64,000 nucleotides of DNA from Sulfurovum riftiae (GTDB taxonomy: Bacteria > Campylobacterota > Campylobacteria > Campylobacterales > Sulfurovaceae): contig NZ_LNKT01000001.1 in the NCBI RefSeq assembly GCF_001595645.1, positions 413,811 through 477,810 of the forward strand, given 5' to 3'. The notes below the pieces were generated by a model. That model was not told the DNA's origin and made no database searches. It saw only the letters and a program-made list of their open reading frames with translations. This document shows, piece by piece, positions 34,831 through 42,265 of this stretch (its first letter is position 1; every line of letters starts with the position of its first letter). The position numbers were made by a program, and so were the translations under genes.

Positions 34831-35478
34831 ATGATCAAAAAAACAGTGCTTTCCGGCATAACGGTACTTGCATTGGGTACAGCAGCCATTCAGGCTGAAA
34901 GTACCTTCTATGACCCGGCTCCGGCATATGCTCCGGGTACAGCAGGACCTTATATCGGTCTTGGATACAGCCGTGCTTCAGTAGATGATAACTATTTTGA
35001 ATTTTATCCGTACGATGGGTATAGTGTAGATGCCCAGATCGATTTTGATTCTATGATGTTCCAGGCAGGGTATAAGTACAATCCTTATATTGCATTTGAG
35101 TTCAGATATTGGATTTCAGTTGGAGATGGTGATATCTCAACAAATCCTACTGTCCCGAATATAGCAGGATATAATGATTTTGATGCCTGGGGTGTTTATC
35201 TTAAACCAATGTATCCTGTGACACCTGAATTCAACATCTACGGGCTTCTTGGATTTTCTGGTACCTATGTTGAGGGTGAACCAGGTTGGGATCTCTTGAA
35301 TGATGCTGATTTTTCCTGGGGTGGAGGTGTGTCATTCGATGTTACACTGAATATTTCCATCTTTGTAGATTATGTACAACTTTTTGATGATACGATAGGT
35401 TTTTATAGCTATGATTATGAATATGAGGATGATATTCGTGTAGATACATGGAATATCGGTATCAACTACAAATTCTGA
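34831..35478 (+). CDS. Outer-membrane beta-barrel protein (OmpA/OmpW-like porin fold)
   Basis: A 215-aa protein with signal peptide MIKKTVLSGITVLALGTAAIQA. The mature part starts with a Pro/Ala-rich stretch, then GPYIGLGYSRASV, FQAGYKYNPYIAFEFRYWI, DAWGVYLKPMYPV, FNIYGLLGFSGTYV, FSWGGGVSFDVTLNISIFVDYVQLF, and ends TWNIGINYKF. Eight amphipathic strands with aromatic girdles and a terminal F fit a small eight-stranded barrel. It is very acidic in its loops. AAGGAAATAA precedes the ATG. Monocistronic, followed by the palindrome at 35487. Confidence 0.75.
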   Translation: MIKKTVLSGITVLALGTAAIQAESTFYDPAPAYAPGTAGPYIGLGYSRASVDDNYFEFYPYDGYSVDAQIDFDSMMFQAGYKYNPYIAFEFRYWISVGDGDISTNPTVPNIAGYNDFDAWGVYLKPMYPVTPEFNIYGLLGFSGTYVEGEPGWDLLNDADFSWGGGVSFDVTLNISIFVDYVQLFDDTIGFYSYDYEYEDDIRVDTWNIGINYKF

Positions 35479-35486
35479 TTTTCATA

Positions 35487-35514
35487 CTGTCATTCTCCCA
35501 TGGGAGAATGACAG
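35487..35514. terminator. Perfect 28-bp palindrome, probable terminator
   Basis: CTGTCATTCTCCCA (35487-35500) is followed directly by its reverse complement (35501-35514), 8 bp after the barrel gene's stop. A CTTTTTTTA run lies at about 35525-35533. The GTCATTC/GAATGAC ends resemble those of the palindromic element inside the ABC gene at 43388, so it may be a repeat recruited as terminator. Confidence 0.6.
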
Positions 35515-35619
35515 ACACTTCACGCTTTTTTTATTACGCATTTTTCCCCGAATCCAATAGACTTTTTTACCAATCTGTGATACCATAGACACAACAATTC
35601 CGTTCCTTTTGGAGAGACA

Positions 35620-36504
35620 ATGAACAGACCGCTTCGCATTCTGCATTTCAGCGATATACATGTCAATATACAGATACGTCATATGAACTGGAAACGCTGG
35701 TTCAGCAAGCGTGCGATAGGAGCTGTCAATCTGCTTCGTGGCAGGGCGAAATATTTTGATGAGACAGAAGAAAAAATGGCCGCGCTGATCCGATTTAAAG
35801 AAGAGAATAATATTGATATCGTCATCAATACCGGGGACTACACTGCCCTGGGCCTTGAGTGTGAACTGAAAATGGCCAGAGAGTTTCTCGCTCCACTGAT
35901 GTCTCCTCCCCAGAACTATATTACGGTTCCGGGAAATCATGATATTTATGTTCATGAAGGGAAAAGCCACTATCGTTTTTCGGCACATTTCTGCAGCGTA
36001 TTGCAAAATGACCTTCCCGAATATTGCAGGGGTGGACACTGGCCTCTCATACGTCTTCTGGGTGACAATGCCGCTGTCATAGCCATAGACAGTGCCAAGC
36101 CCAATCCCTGGCCGTGGCGCTCGGATGGAGAGATAGCAGAGGAGCAGATAGAGGCATTGGAGGAAATGCTTCAGGATGAGAGGGTCAAAGGTCGCTTTCT
36201 ATTCATTATCACACACTATGCACCGCGTCTTGCCAATGGAAAACCCGATACCAGACTGCACGGGCTCATCAATGCGGATGCACTGTTGGATAGATGCCGT
36301 GTCGTTGAGAAAGGGGCGATACTTTTCGGCCATGTACATCAGACCTACAGGCTCAGCGTCGAAGGGCTGAACAGTGAACTTTTCTGTGCCGGAAGTGCTA
36401 CGATGGAAGGGCATGAAGGATGCTGGGTCTATGAATTGGATGGTGGAAATATGCAGGCCAGACAGGTTGGCTGGGCTGACGATAAATACTGTTTTATTGA
36501 TTAA
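35620..36504 (+). CDS. Calcineurin-like metallophosphoesterase
   Basis: A 294-aa cytosolic phosphoesterase. Metal ligands are in order: D12-x-H14 (FSDIHVN), NTGDYTA, PGNHDIY, THYAPR and FGHVHQTY, the complete five-motif set of the family. It resembles the YaeI/CpdA-like class that cleaves phosphodiesters or cyclic nucleotides; the substrate is not readable. GGAGAGAC precedes ATG 35620. It converges with tcdA. Confidence 0.85.
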   Translation: MNRPLRILHFSDIHVNIQIRHMNWKRWFSKRAIGAVNLLRGRAKYFDETEEKMAALIRFKEENNIDIVINTGDYTALGLECELKMAREFLAPLMSPPQNYITVPGNHDIYVHEGKSHYRFSAHFCSVLQNDLPEYCRGGHWPLIRLLGDNAAVIAIDSAKPNPWPWRSDGEIAEEQIEALEEMLQDERVKGRFLFIITHYAPRLANGKPDTRLHGLINADALLDRCRVVEKGAILFGHVHQTYRLSVEGLNSELFCAGSATMEGHEGCWVYELDGGNMQARQVGWADDKYCFID

Positions 36505-36509
36505 ACAAT

Positions 36510-37154
36510 TTATTGTTTGGAGTCAAGAATACGTTTGATGGCTTCGGAACAGACTGTGAGCCCGACAGCACCGGTCACAGCGACACAGGAGCCTTTCTCT
36601 TTGCACTTTGCCTCTTCCGAGGAGAAGACAACGGTGAAATTCCTGTTGAATTTGGCTTTTTTGAGTTCATTGCGTATTTTGCGTGCCAGTGCATCGCCAT
36701 GGGTTTTCCAGATGGAAGCCACCTCGATCTTGTTGGTCTCGTAGCGTTTGGCCGATCCGACTGCCATAATGAGTTTTTTGTAACACTTCTTTGCCACTTC
36801 GATCTTCACTTTGGTTGTATCTGCTGCATCCAGAATAAGGTCGTAAGGGTCGAAGTCAAATGTTTCCACCCATTGCATGTCCATTTTCTGGTGGATACTC
36901 TTGACACCGGGGTAGAGCGCTTCTAGTGTCTCTGTTTTGTGGGCACCGACAGCATCGGAGCCAATTTGGCGGTTACGGTTGGTCTCATCGTACATGTCAT
37001 AGTCAAGAATGGTGATGTCCTGGACTCCGGAGCGGTAAAGACAGTCAAGTGCATAGGATCCGACACCGCCTACGCCGAGTATGAGTATCTTCGCTTTTTG
37101 CAGTTTTTCAAAATCTTCCTCTCCGAAGAGCATACGGCAGCGCTCGAATCTCAT
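36510..37154 (-). CDS. tcdA: tRNA threonylcarbamoyladenosine dehydratase (ThiF/E1-like)
   Basis: A 214-aa ATP-dependent enzyme that cyclises t6A37 of ANN-reading tRNAs. The N-terminal MRFERCRMLFGEEDFEKLQK is followed by the adenylation motif ILGVGGVGSYALDCLYRSGV, DYDMYDETNRNRQ, and VVFSSEEAKC...GSCVAVTGAVG near the C-terminus. It is shorter than E. coli TcdA (268). The start at 37154 is chosen for homology; a longer frame upstream encodes only a repeat-derived peptide. Start codon and ribosome binding site lie in a hairpin (37150-37179). Confidence 0.85.
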   Translation of the reverse strand: MRFERCRMLFGEEDFEKLQKAKILILGVGGVGSYALDCLYRSGVQDITILDYDMYDETNRNRQIGSDAVGAHKTETLEALYPGVKSIHQKMDMQWVETFDFDPYDLILDAADTTKVKIEVAKKCYKKLIMAVGSAKRYETNKIEVASIWKTHGDALARKIRNELKKAKFNRNFTVVFSSEEAKCKEKGSCVAVTGAVGLTVCSEAIKRILDSKQ

Positions 37155-37179
37155 TGTTTTTCTCCAAAAAAACAATGAG
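37150..37179 (-). promoter_or_regulatory. Hairpin sequestering the tcdA start codon
   Basis: A perfect 12-bp inverted repeat (37150-37161 and 37168-37179) with a 6-nt loop. In the tcdA mRNA the loop holds TTGGAG (Shine-Dalgarno) and the 3' stem holds the ATG (37154-37152). Folding would limit initiation, so translational control by temperature, a protein or coupling is possible. Confidence 0.5.
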
Positions 37180-37180
37180 A

Positions 37181-37211
37181 GTGAATAGTGAACAGTGAAT
37201 AGTGAACAGTG
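37181..37211. repeat. Heptamer tandem repeat (GTGAATA/GTGAACA)
   Basis: Four and a half 7-bp units alternate GTGAATA and GTGAACA from 37181 to 37211, directly beside the tcdA leader hairpin. A second array with 7-bp period (GYTAAGG-like) lies at 44148. Such heptamer arrays occur in intergenic regions of many bacteria; function unknown. Confidence 0.7.
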
Positions 37212-37253
37212 TCGGTATGCATTGCGCTGCAATGCTTTTGCTTGATATAGAGA

Positions 37254-38048
37254 TTATGCATTGATCCAATCCTCTAAGATGCTGATCTCATTGTGTGCGG
37301 TCATATCAAGCTGAACGGGAGTAATGGAGACGTACCCCTCCTTCACGGCTTCAAAATCGGTAGTGTGGCCTACTGTATCCATCCACTCCAGCCTCGGCAG
37401 GCCTATCCAGTAGTACTCAAGGCCCCTGGGGTTGTAGTGCACTTCTGCATGAAAGCCGTAGTGTTTGTTGCCAAGACGGGTACTTTTGAAGCCTTTGCAC
37501 TCGGATGCAGGGATAGGCGGGATGTTCACATTGAGGAATTTGCGTTCCGGCAGCGGATAGTCTCCTTCAAAGATCTTCTGTACCAGTTTGATGATGCTCT
37601 GCTGTGCCAGTTCGTATCCGAACTCTTCTATGCTCGCACCGCTGTTCATATAGACCTGTGAGACCGCAATGCCGGGTATGCCCTGCAGTACCGCTTCCAT
37701 CGCGGCAGATGCCGTTCCTGAGTAGGTAATATCCTCACCCATGTTCGCACCGACATTGATGCCTGAGATGACAATGTCCGGTTTTCTGTTCTCGGGAAAG
37801 AGTTTGGTCAGGGAGAGGAAGATACAGTCGGTAGGTGTACCGTCATCGAGTTTGTAGAAGTTCTCTTCAACTTCGATGAAACGCAACGGCTTTGTCAGGG
37901 TAAGAGAATGTCCGCATGCCGATTTTTCCGTAGTGGGTGCGACCACGGTCACATTGCCCAGCGGTCTGAGTGCTTCGATCAGCGCCAGGAGTCCTTCGGA
38001 TTCGTATCCGTCATCATTGGTGACCAGTATCTGTTTTCGTTTTGACAT
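37254..38048 (-). CDS. surE: 5'/3'-nucleotidase SurE
   Basis: A 264-aa metal-dependent phosphatase acting on nucleoside monophosphates. Seen: LVTNDDGYESEGLLAL (the DD metal pair near residue 10), VVAPTTEKSACGHSLTL, DIVISGINVGANMGEDITYSGTASAAMEA and FLNVNIPP, all SurE signatures. Length is typical. The 58-bp mobile repeat at 38060 lies 11 bp upstream of its start, between it and greA. Confidence 0.94.
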   Translation of the reverse strand: MSKRKQILVTNDDGYESEGLLALIEALRPLGNVTVVAPTTEKSACGHSLTLTKPLRFIEVEENFYKLDDGTPTDCIFLSLTKLFPENRKPDIVISGINVGANMGEDITYSGTASAAMEAVLQGIPGIAVSQVYMNSGASIEEFGYELAQQSIIKLVQKIFEGDYPLPERKFLNVNIPPIPASECKGFKSTRLGNKHYGFHAEVHYNPRGLEYYWIGLPRLEWMDTVGHTTDFEAVKEGYVSITPVQLDMTAHNEISILEDWINA

Positions 38049-38059
38049 TGTCTCTCTTT

Positions 38060-38117
38060 ATAGGGGCACCTCTAATAACCCATTATGGGTATACAGGGTT
38101 ATTAGATGTGCCCATAG
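38060..38117. mobile_element. 50-bp solo inverted-repeat element with ATAG target duplication
   Basis: The element 38064-38113 begins GGGCACCTCTAATAACCC and ends GGGTTATTAGATGTGCCC, i.e. both ends of the 14.8-kb MITE family with only about 14 bp between. ATAG occurs on each side (38060-38063 and 38114-38117), a 4-bp duplication. It is inserted in the divergent promoter region between surE and greA. Confidence 0.75.
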
Positions 38118-38200
38118 GGTAAAATTGTTACCGCTATTATAACCTTTTTGCTATAATACCTTCAATTAGTCAAAAATATAAAAATATATAAGGATATATC

Positions 38201-38692
38201 GTGCAAAAAGAGCCGATGTTGGAAGCAACATACAGAAAATTGTCAGAAGAACTGGAACAGTTAAAGTCTGTTGAGAGGGGTGTCATAGCCAAGATCATCG
38301 ATGAAGCACGGGAACTGGGAGACCTGAAAGAGAATGCAGAGTATCATGCAGCCAAAGACAGGCAGGGATTGATGGAAGCACGTATCGCAGAATTGACCGA
38401 TGTAGTGGGAAGAGCCCAGGTGGTAGACCCCTCCACATTTACACATGACCGTGTCAGTTTCGGTTCTACAGTTGTCCTGGTCGACCAGGATACGGATGAA
38501 GAGATCAGATATACCATCGTAGGCGGACAGGAGTCCAACCCGCAGACGGGCTTGATCTCTATCCAGTCGCCGATGGCACGGGTGCTGATAGGAAAAGAGG
38601 AGGGGGATGAAGTGGAACTCACACTACCTTCCGGAAAGAAAACATATGACATCGAAGAGATACTCTACGAAGAGATCCTGTTAAAGAAATGA
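38201..38692 (+). CDS. greA: Transcription elongation factor GreA
   Basis: A 163-aa protein that rescues backtracked RNA polymerase. N-terminal coiled coil with the acidic tip (ARELGDLKENAEYHAAKDRQ, about 32-51) and a C-terminal FKBP-like domain (VSFGSTVVLVDQDTDEE...GLISIQSPMARVLIGKEEGD). The start is GTG 38201, 6 nt after AAGGA; ATG 38216 is a poorer alternative. The mobile repeat at 38060 lies just upstream. Confidence 0.95.
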   Translation: MQKEPMLEATYRKLSEELEQLKSVERGVIAKIIDEARELGDLKENAEYHAAKDRQGLMEARIAELTDVVGRAQVVDPSTFTHDRVSFGSTVVLVDQDTDEEIRYTIVGGQESNPQTGLISIQSPMARVLIGKEEGDEVELTLPSGKKTYDIEEILYEEILLKK

Positions 38693-38725
38693 GTGATTTG
38701 CATAACGAATAATGGAAAATCACCT

Positions 38726-38747
38726 GTAGGGTGGGCTTCAGCCCACC
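38726..38747. repeat. GTAGGGT-type palindrome
   Basis: GTAGGGTGGGCTTCAGCCCA followed by CC: a GTAGGGT head with the hairpin GGTGGGC/GCCCACC. Lies between greA and argC, 33 bp after the greA stop, and may serve as its terminator. Confidence 0.7.
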
Positions 38748-38777
38748 AATGAAAAGGTTCGAGACAAAGGATAAACA

Positions 38778-39785
38778 ATGATAAAAGTAGGTGTAGTTGG
38801 AGCCAGCGGGTATACGGGGCTTGAACTGGTAAAGATGCTCGTGACCCATCCCGGTTTTGAGCTCAGTTATCTTGCAACCACGCAGGGAGATACTGTCATA
38901 GAAGCGTTACATCCCTCTCTGGAAGGGGTCATGACATTTCCTGTAAAAAAAGCGGATGTGGCTGCTGTGGCAGATGCCTGTGAACTTGTCTTTCTCGCTT
39001 TGCCGCACAAGGCTTCCATGGGGTTTGCCAAAGGGCTGATCGATGCCGGTGTGAAAGTGGTGGACCTCTCTGCGGATTACCGTTTGGAGCTTGACACCTA
39101 TGAGGCACACTACTGTGAGCATGAAGACAAAGCACACCTGGATGACGCTGTCTATGCCCTCATAGAGTATTACAGGGAAGACCTCAAAAAAGCGAAACTC
39201 GCGGCAGGACCGGGGTGTTACCCGACAGCTACACTGCTCGGTATTCTGCCTTTCATTCCCTATATCGATACGGATGCACCGCTTTTCGTCGATGCAAAGT
39301 CAGGGGTGAGCGGTGCTGGAAAGAAACTCTCCGAGACGACACACTTCGTGACGGTCAATGATAATATTTTCGCTTACAATCCGCTCAAGCACCGTCATGC
39401 ACCGGAGATCGCAGAGAAGATAGAGAAACTGCACGGTGCCAGAATGAATGTGAACTTTGTTCCGCACCTCATACCGGCAACACGTGGCGAACTGGTCTCT
39501 GTTTATGCAACTCTCAAAGAAGATATCGATCCGCTTGAAGTACTGAAAAAGCACTATGCCGATGACAGGTTCATCCGTATCCGAGAGAAACCGGTCGATA
39601 TTAAAAGTACGGCAGGGACCCACTTCTGTGATATCTTTGCAGCGAAGAACGGCAATGCGCTCTTCGTGAACTCTGCCATTGACAATCTTCTGCGTGGTGC
39701 AAGTTCTCAGGCATTGGTTGCAGCGAATCTGATGTGCGGGTATGATGAGGGGATGGGGATTCCTACGATCGCATACGTGCCGTAG
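38778..39785 (+). CDS. argC: N-acetyl-gamma-glutamyl-phosphate reductase
   Basis: A 335-aa arginine-biosynthesis enzyme that reduces N-acetylglutamyl phosphate with NADPH. VGVVGASGYTGLELVKML is the Rossmann motif, GPGCYPTATLLG carries the catalytic cysteine (about residue 146), and AKSGVSGAGK and HRHAPEI are conserved. AAAGGATAAAC precedes ATG 38778. The stop codon TAG (39783-39785) lies inside the repeat at 39782, so the repeat defines the gene end. Confidence 0.95.
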   Translation: MIKVGVVGASGYTGLELVKMLVTHPGFELSYLATTQGDTVIEALHPSLEGVMTFPVKKADVAAVADACELVFLALPHKASMGFAKGLIDAGVKVVDLSADYRLELDTYEAHYCEHEDKAHLDDAVYALIEYYREDLKKAKLAAGPGCYPTATLLGILPFIPYIDTDAPLFVDAKSGVSGAGKKLSETTHFVTVNDNIFAYNPLKHRHAPEIAEKIEKLHGARMNVNFVPHLIPATRGELVSVYATLKEDIDPLEVLKKHYADDRFIRIREKPVDIKSTAGTHFCDIFAAKNGNALFVNSAIDNLLRGASSQALVAANLMCGYDEGMGIPTIAYVP

Positions 39786-39887
39786 GGTGGGTGACCGAAG
39801 GAAATACCCTTGGGGTGCAATTGCCCACCAATATTAAACCGAATATATGTTTGGATGGTGAAAAAGGTGGGCAATTGCCCACCCTAC
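39782..39887. repeat. GTAGGGT-type repeat pair overlapping the argC stop
   Basis: The left unit begins GTAGGGTGGG at 39782 and the right unit (39866-39887) is GGTGGGCAATTGCCCACC plus CTAC, the reverse-complement head. A further GTGCAATTGCCCACC lies near 39816. The pair fills the gap between argC and the next gene; the argC stop codon is supplied by the left unit. Confidence 0.65.
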
Positions 39888-39897
39888 AGGAAAGAAA

Positions 39898-40590
39898 ATG
39901 ATTGAAATCAAAGAGGGTGCCTTATTTATTGCCGATTCCCATTATCCGCATCATGGGGATCTCTTCCTCGATCTTCTTAAAAAACTTCATAATAGTGATA
40001 TCAAAATACCCCAGCTTTTTCTTATGGGTGACAATTTTGATCTTCTTTTCGGATATAACGACTACATTCAAACCTTTGCTTCCGAGGCGATAGAACTTCT
40101 TCAGAGCCTCTCCAAAAACCTTGAGATACACTACTTCGAAGGCAATCATGACTTCTGTCTGAAAGCGCTTTTCCCTGATATACATGTATATCCTCGTGAA
40201 CTGCAGCCTGTGATGTTTGTCTTGGGAGAGAAAAAGGTTGGTATCTCCCATGGTGACAGGTACGCAACGGGGTTCGGATATGACCTTTACTGCAGTATAT
40301 TGCGCTCGAAGAGAACACTGACGCTCCTCAAACCATGGGAACATGCCATTATCGATCATCAGATGAAAGTGCTTTCACAAAAGAAGATCTGTCGTACGTT
40401 TACAGATTTTGAAAAGAGGGTGGAAAAGATCATGGAGTCGTATGCTGAAGTCGATCTGGTGATCGAGGGGCATTACCATCAGGCCAGGGTGATAGGGAAC
40501 TATATCTCCCTGCCTTCACTGGCCTGCCAGGGAGAGGTATGCATTGTGCAGAAGGGCAAAGCGGTTTTTGTAAAAGCGGAAAGTCTCTAA
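39898..40590 (+). CDS. Metallophosphoesterase, LpxH-type (UDP-2,3-diacylglucosamine diphosphatase-like)
   Basis: A 230-aa phosphoesterase. Motifs: FIADSHYPHHGD (DxH), LMGDNFDLLFG, YFEGNHDFCLK, ISHGDRY and VIEGHYHQAR. The GDNFD and GNHDF forms plus the short length resemble LpxH, which removes UMP from UDP-2,3-diacylglucosamine in lipid A synthesis at the inner membrane face. Other uses of the fold cannot be excluded. AGGAAAGAAA precedes ATG 39898. It converges with metF (2 bp between stops). Confidence 0.75.
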   Translation: MIEIKEGALFIADSHYPHHGDLFLDLLKKLHNSDIKIPQLFLMGDNFDLLFGYNDYIQTFASEAIELLQSLSKNLEIHYFEGNHDFCLKALFPDIHVYPRELQPVMFVLGEKKVGISHGDRYATGFGYDLYCSILRSKRTLTLLKPWEHAIIDHQMKVLSQKKICRTFTDFEKRVEKIMESYAEVDLVIEGHYHQARVIGNYISLPSLACQGEVCIVQKGKAVFVKAESL

Positions 40591-40592
40591 GT

Positions 40593-41513
40593 CTATCCGA
40601 TCAGGTCCGAACAGAGATCGAAACGGTTGTGTGTCATCAAATGCACCTTTCCATGGGCTTTCATGATATCGTCGAAGATCCTTTTTGAGAGAGCGAAACC
40701 GATCTCCTGTTCTTTCTCTTCTCCATCCATCGCCGCTAGGTTCATCTCGTCGATGATCGCTTTTGGGACGGTGATACCCGGTACTTTGTCGTCGATGAAG
40801 TTGGCGGTCCTTGCTCGGACGATAGGGAACTGGCCCAGAACAAGATGTGCCTCTTTTGCTGTGTCTCTCACACTCATCTCTTTGGCCTCTTCAAAGAGTG
40901 CAAGCAGCTCTTTGGCATTTTCCAGATCGTAGACCGGCTGGGTAATGATGGCTCTCGCACCGTAATCGAGTTTTTTGACCATACGCTTCTGAAGACTCTT
41001 CATATTGCGTGCATAGGAGTTGCTTACCGCGAAGGGGTAAATGGGCTTGGGTGCGGGATTGAGCGGCTTGTTGCTGTAGTCCACACCGTTGTTCAAATGG
41101 TAGATGATGCTCAGAAGCAGGGTAGAGTCCCGCTCGAGTACACCCTTCACCTCAGGCTGGTCGGAATATTTTGCCGGGTCGCCCGTAAGCGCCAGGATGC
41201 AGCGAAGGTCGAAGTCGTTGGCACCCAGCAGTGTGGACTGTAGGGAGAGTTTGTTCTTGTCACGCATACTCATGGTAGCGATGACGGGTTTGTCGAAGGT
41301 CTGCTGCAGCTTGATGGCGGAGAGTACACCGCTCATCTTCAGTTTTGCCAGAGGGTTGTCCGTACAGGAGAAACCGTTGACCTTCTCATGGAGCTTATGT
41401 TTTCTGATATCTTCGATGATCTTGTCGATCGAAGCACCGTGCGGAGGATTGACCTCTACGGTAATGAATTTTTTGGTCTTGTCGCATAAAAAATCGCAAA
41501 ATGTTTCGAACAT
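40593..41513 (-). CDS. metF: Methylenetetrahydrofolate reductase family protein
   Basis: A 306-aa FAD-binding TIM-barrel protein that would reduce 5,10-methylene-THF to 5-methyl-THF for methionine synthesis. FITVEVNPPHGASIDKIIED (N-terminal E), RCILALTGDPAK (the conserved LxGD), YDLENAKELL after IITQPVYD, and QFPIVRA are family features. ATG 41513 starts MFETFCDFLC; an upstream TTG-type extension is ignored. Campylobacterota versions are divergent from E. coli MetF, so activity is likely but not certain. Confidence 0.8.
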   Translation of the reverse strand: MFETFCDFLCDKTKKFITVEVNPPHGASIDKIIEDIRKHKLHEKVNGFSCTDNPLAKLKMSGVLSAIKLQQTFDKPVIATMSMRDKNKLSLQSTLLGANDFDLRCILALTGDPAKYSDQPEVKGVLERDSTLLLSIIYHLNNGVDYSNKPLNPAPKPIYPFAVSNSYARNMKSLQKRMVKKLDYGARAIITQPVYDLENAKELLALFEEAKEMSVRDTAKEAHLVLGQFPIVRARTANFIDDKVPGITVPKAIIDEMNLAAMDGEEKEQEIGFALSKRIFDDIMKAHGKVHLMTHNRFDLCSDLIG

Positions 41514-41562
41514 AAATAGCACTCTTTGTGTTAAATTGGATATAATTCTACCCAAATAATAC

Positions 41563-41582
41563 GTAGGGTCGGTTTACCGACC
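41563..41582. repeat. Single GTAGGGT-type palindrome in the serB leader
   Basis: GTAGGGTCGGTTTACCGACC: head plus GGTCGGT/ACCGACC hairpin. It lies between a TATAAT at 41541-41546 and ATG 41600, so it is transcribed in the serB leader, just before AAAAAAGGA. Confidence 0.7.
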
Positions 41583-41599
41583 GGTAAAAAAGGATAGAC

Positions 41600-42229
41600 A
41601 TGTCCAAATTGGCCGTTTTTGACTTTGACTCCACACTGATGGATGGCGAGACCATCGACTTCCTGGCAAAACCACTGGGTCTCGAAGAGCAGGTCGCTGC
41701 CATAACTGAAAGAGCAATGGCGGGAGAGCTGGATTTCTTCAAATCGCTTGTTGCCCGCGTAGCACTGCTCGAAGGACTTGAAAAAGAGAAGGTCGATGCG
41801 ATCTGTGCAGACCTCCCGATGATGCCCGGAGCCAAGGAAGTGGTCAAAGGACTCAAAGAGAAAGGCTACACCGTGGTCTGTTTTTCCGGCGGCTTCAGAA
41901 ATGCGACCAGACCGGCGTGTGAACGTCTGGGCATCGATGCGGACTTCTCCAACTTCCTGCATGACGAGAACGGTATACTTACCGGAAGGGTCGGGGGTGA
42001 GATGATGTACTCCGAGGCCAAAGGCGATATGATCGTCCGTATGCAGAAACTTCTGGGAGTCGGACGTGAAGATACGCTGGTCGTGGGTGACGGTGCCAAT
42101 GATCTGAGTATGTTCGCTCATGCGGACACCCGTGTGGCCTTCTGTGCCAAGCCTGTGTTGAAAGAGGCGGCGACACACTGTGTGGATGTGAAGGATCTCA
42201 GAGAAATCCTGAAGATCATTGATTCCTAG
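41600..42229 (+). CDS. serB: Phosphoserine phosphatase
   Basis: A 209-aa HAD-superfamily phosphatase, last step of serine biosynthesis. The DxDxT nucleophile motif is D8-F-D10-S-T12. VCFSGGFRNAT and VGDGANDLSMF (motif III/IV with the DD pair) are present. No ACT domain, so it is the short bacterial form. Its leader contains the palindrome at 41563. Confidence 0.93.
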   Translation: MSKLAVFDFDSTLMDGETIDFLAKPLGLEEQVAAITERAMAGELDFFKSLVARVALLEGLEKEKVDAICADLPMMPGAKEVVKGLKEKGYTVVCFSGGFRNATRPACERLGIDADFSNFLHDENGILTGRVGGEMMYSEAKGDMIVRMQKLLGVGREDTLVVGDGANDLSMFAHADTRVAFCAKPVLKEAATHCVDVKDLREILKIIDS

Positions 42230-42265
42230 TGAAAAAGAAGATTGACCCCTTTGATATTTTTATAG

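Noticed and set aside
37181..37211. CRISPR-like repeat
   Set aside because: Unit of 7 bp without spacers; no cas genes in the window.
37155..37232. N-terminal extension of tcdA
   Set aside because: It is the translation of the heptamer array and hairpin and has no family counterpart.
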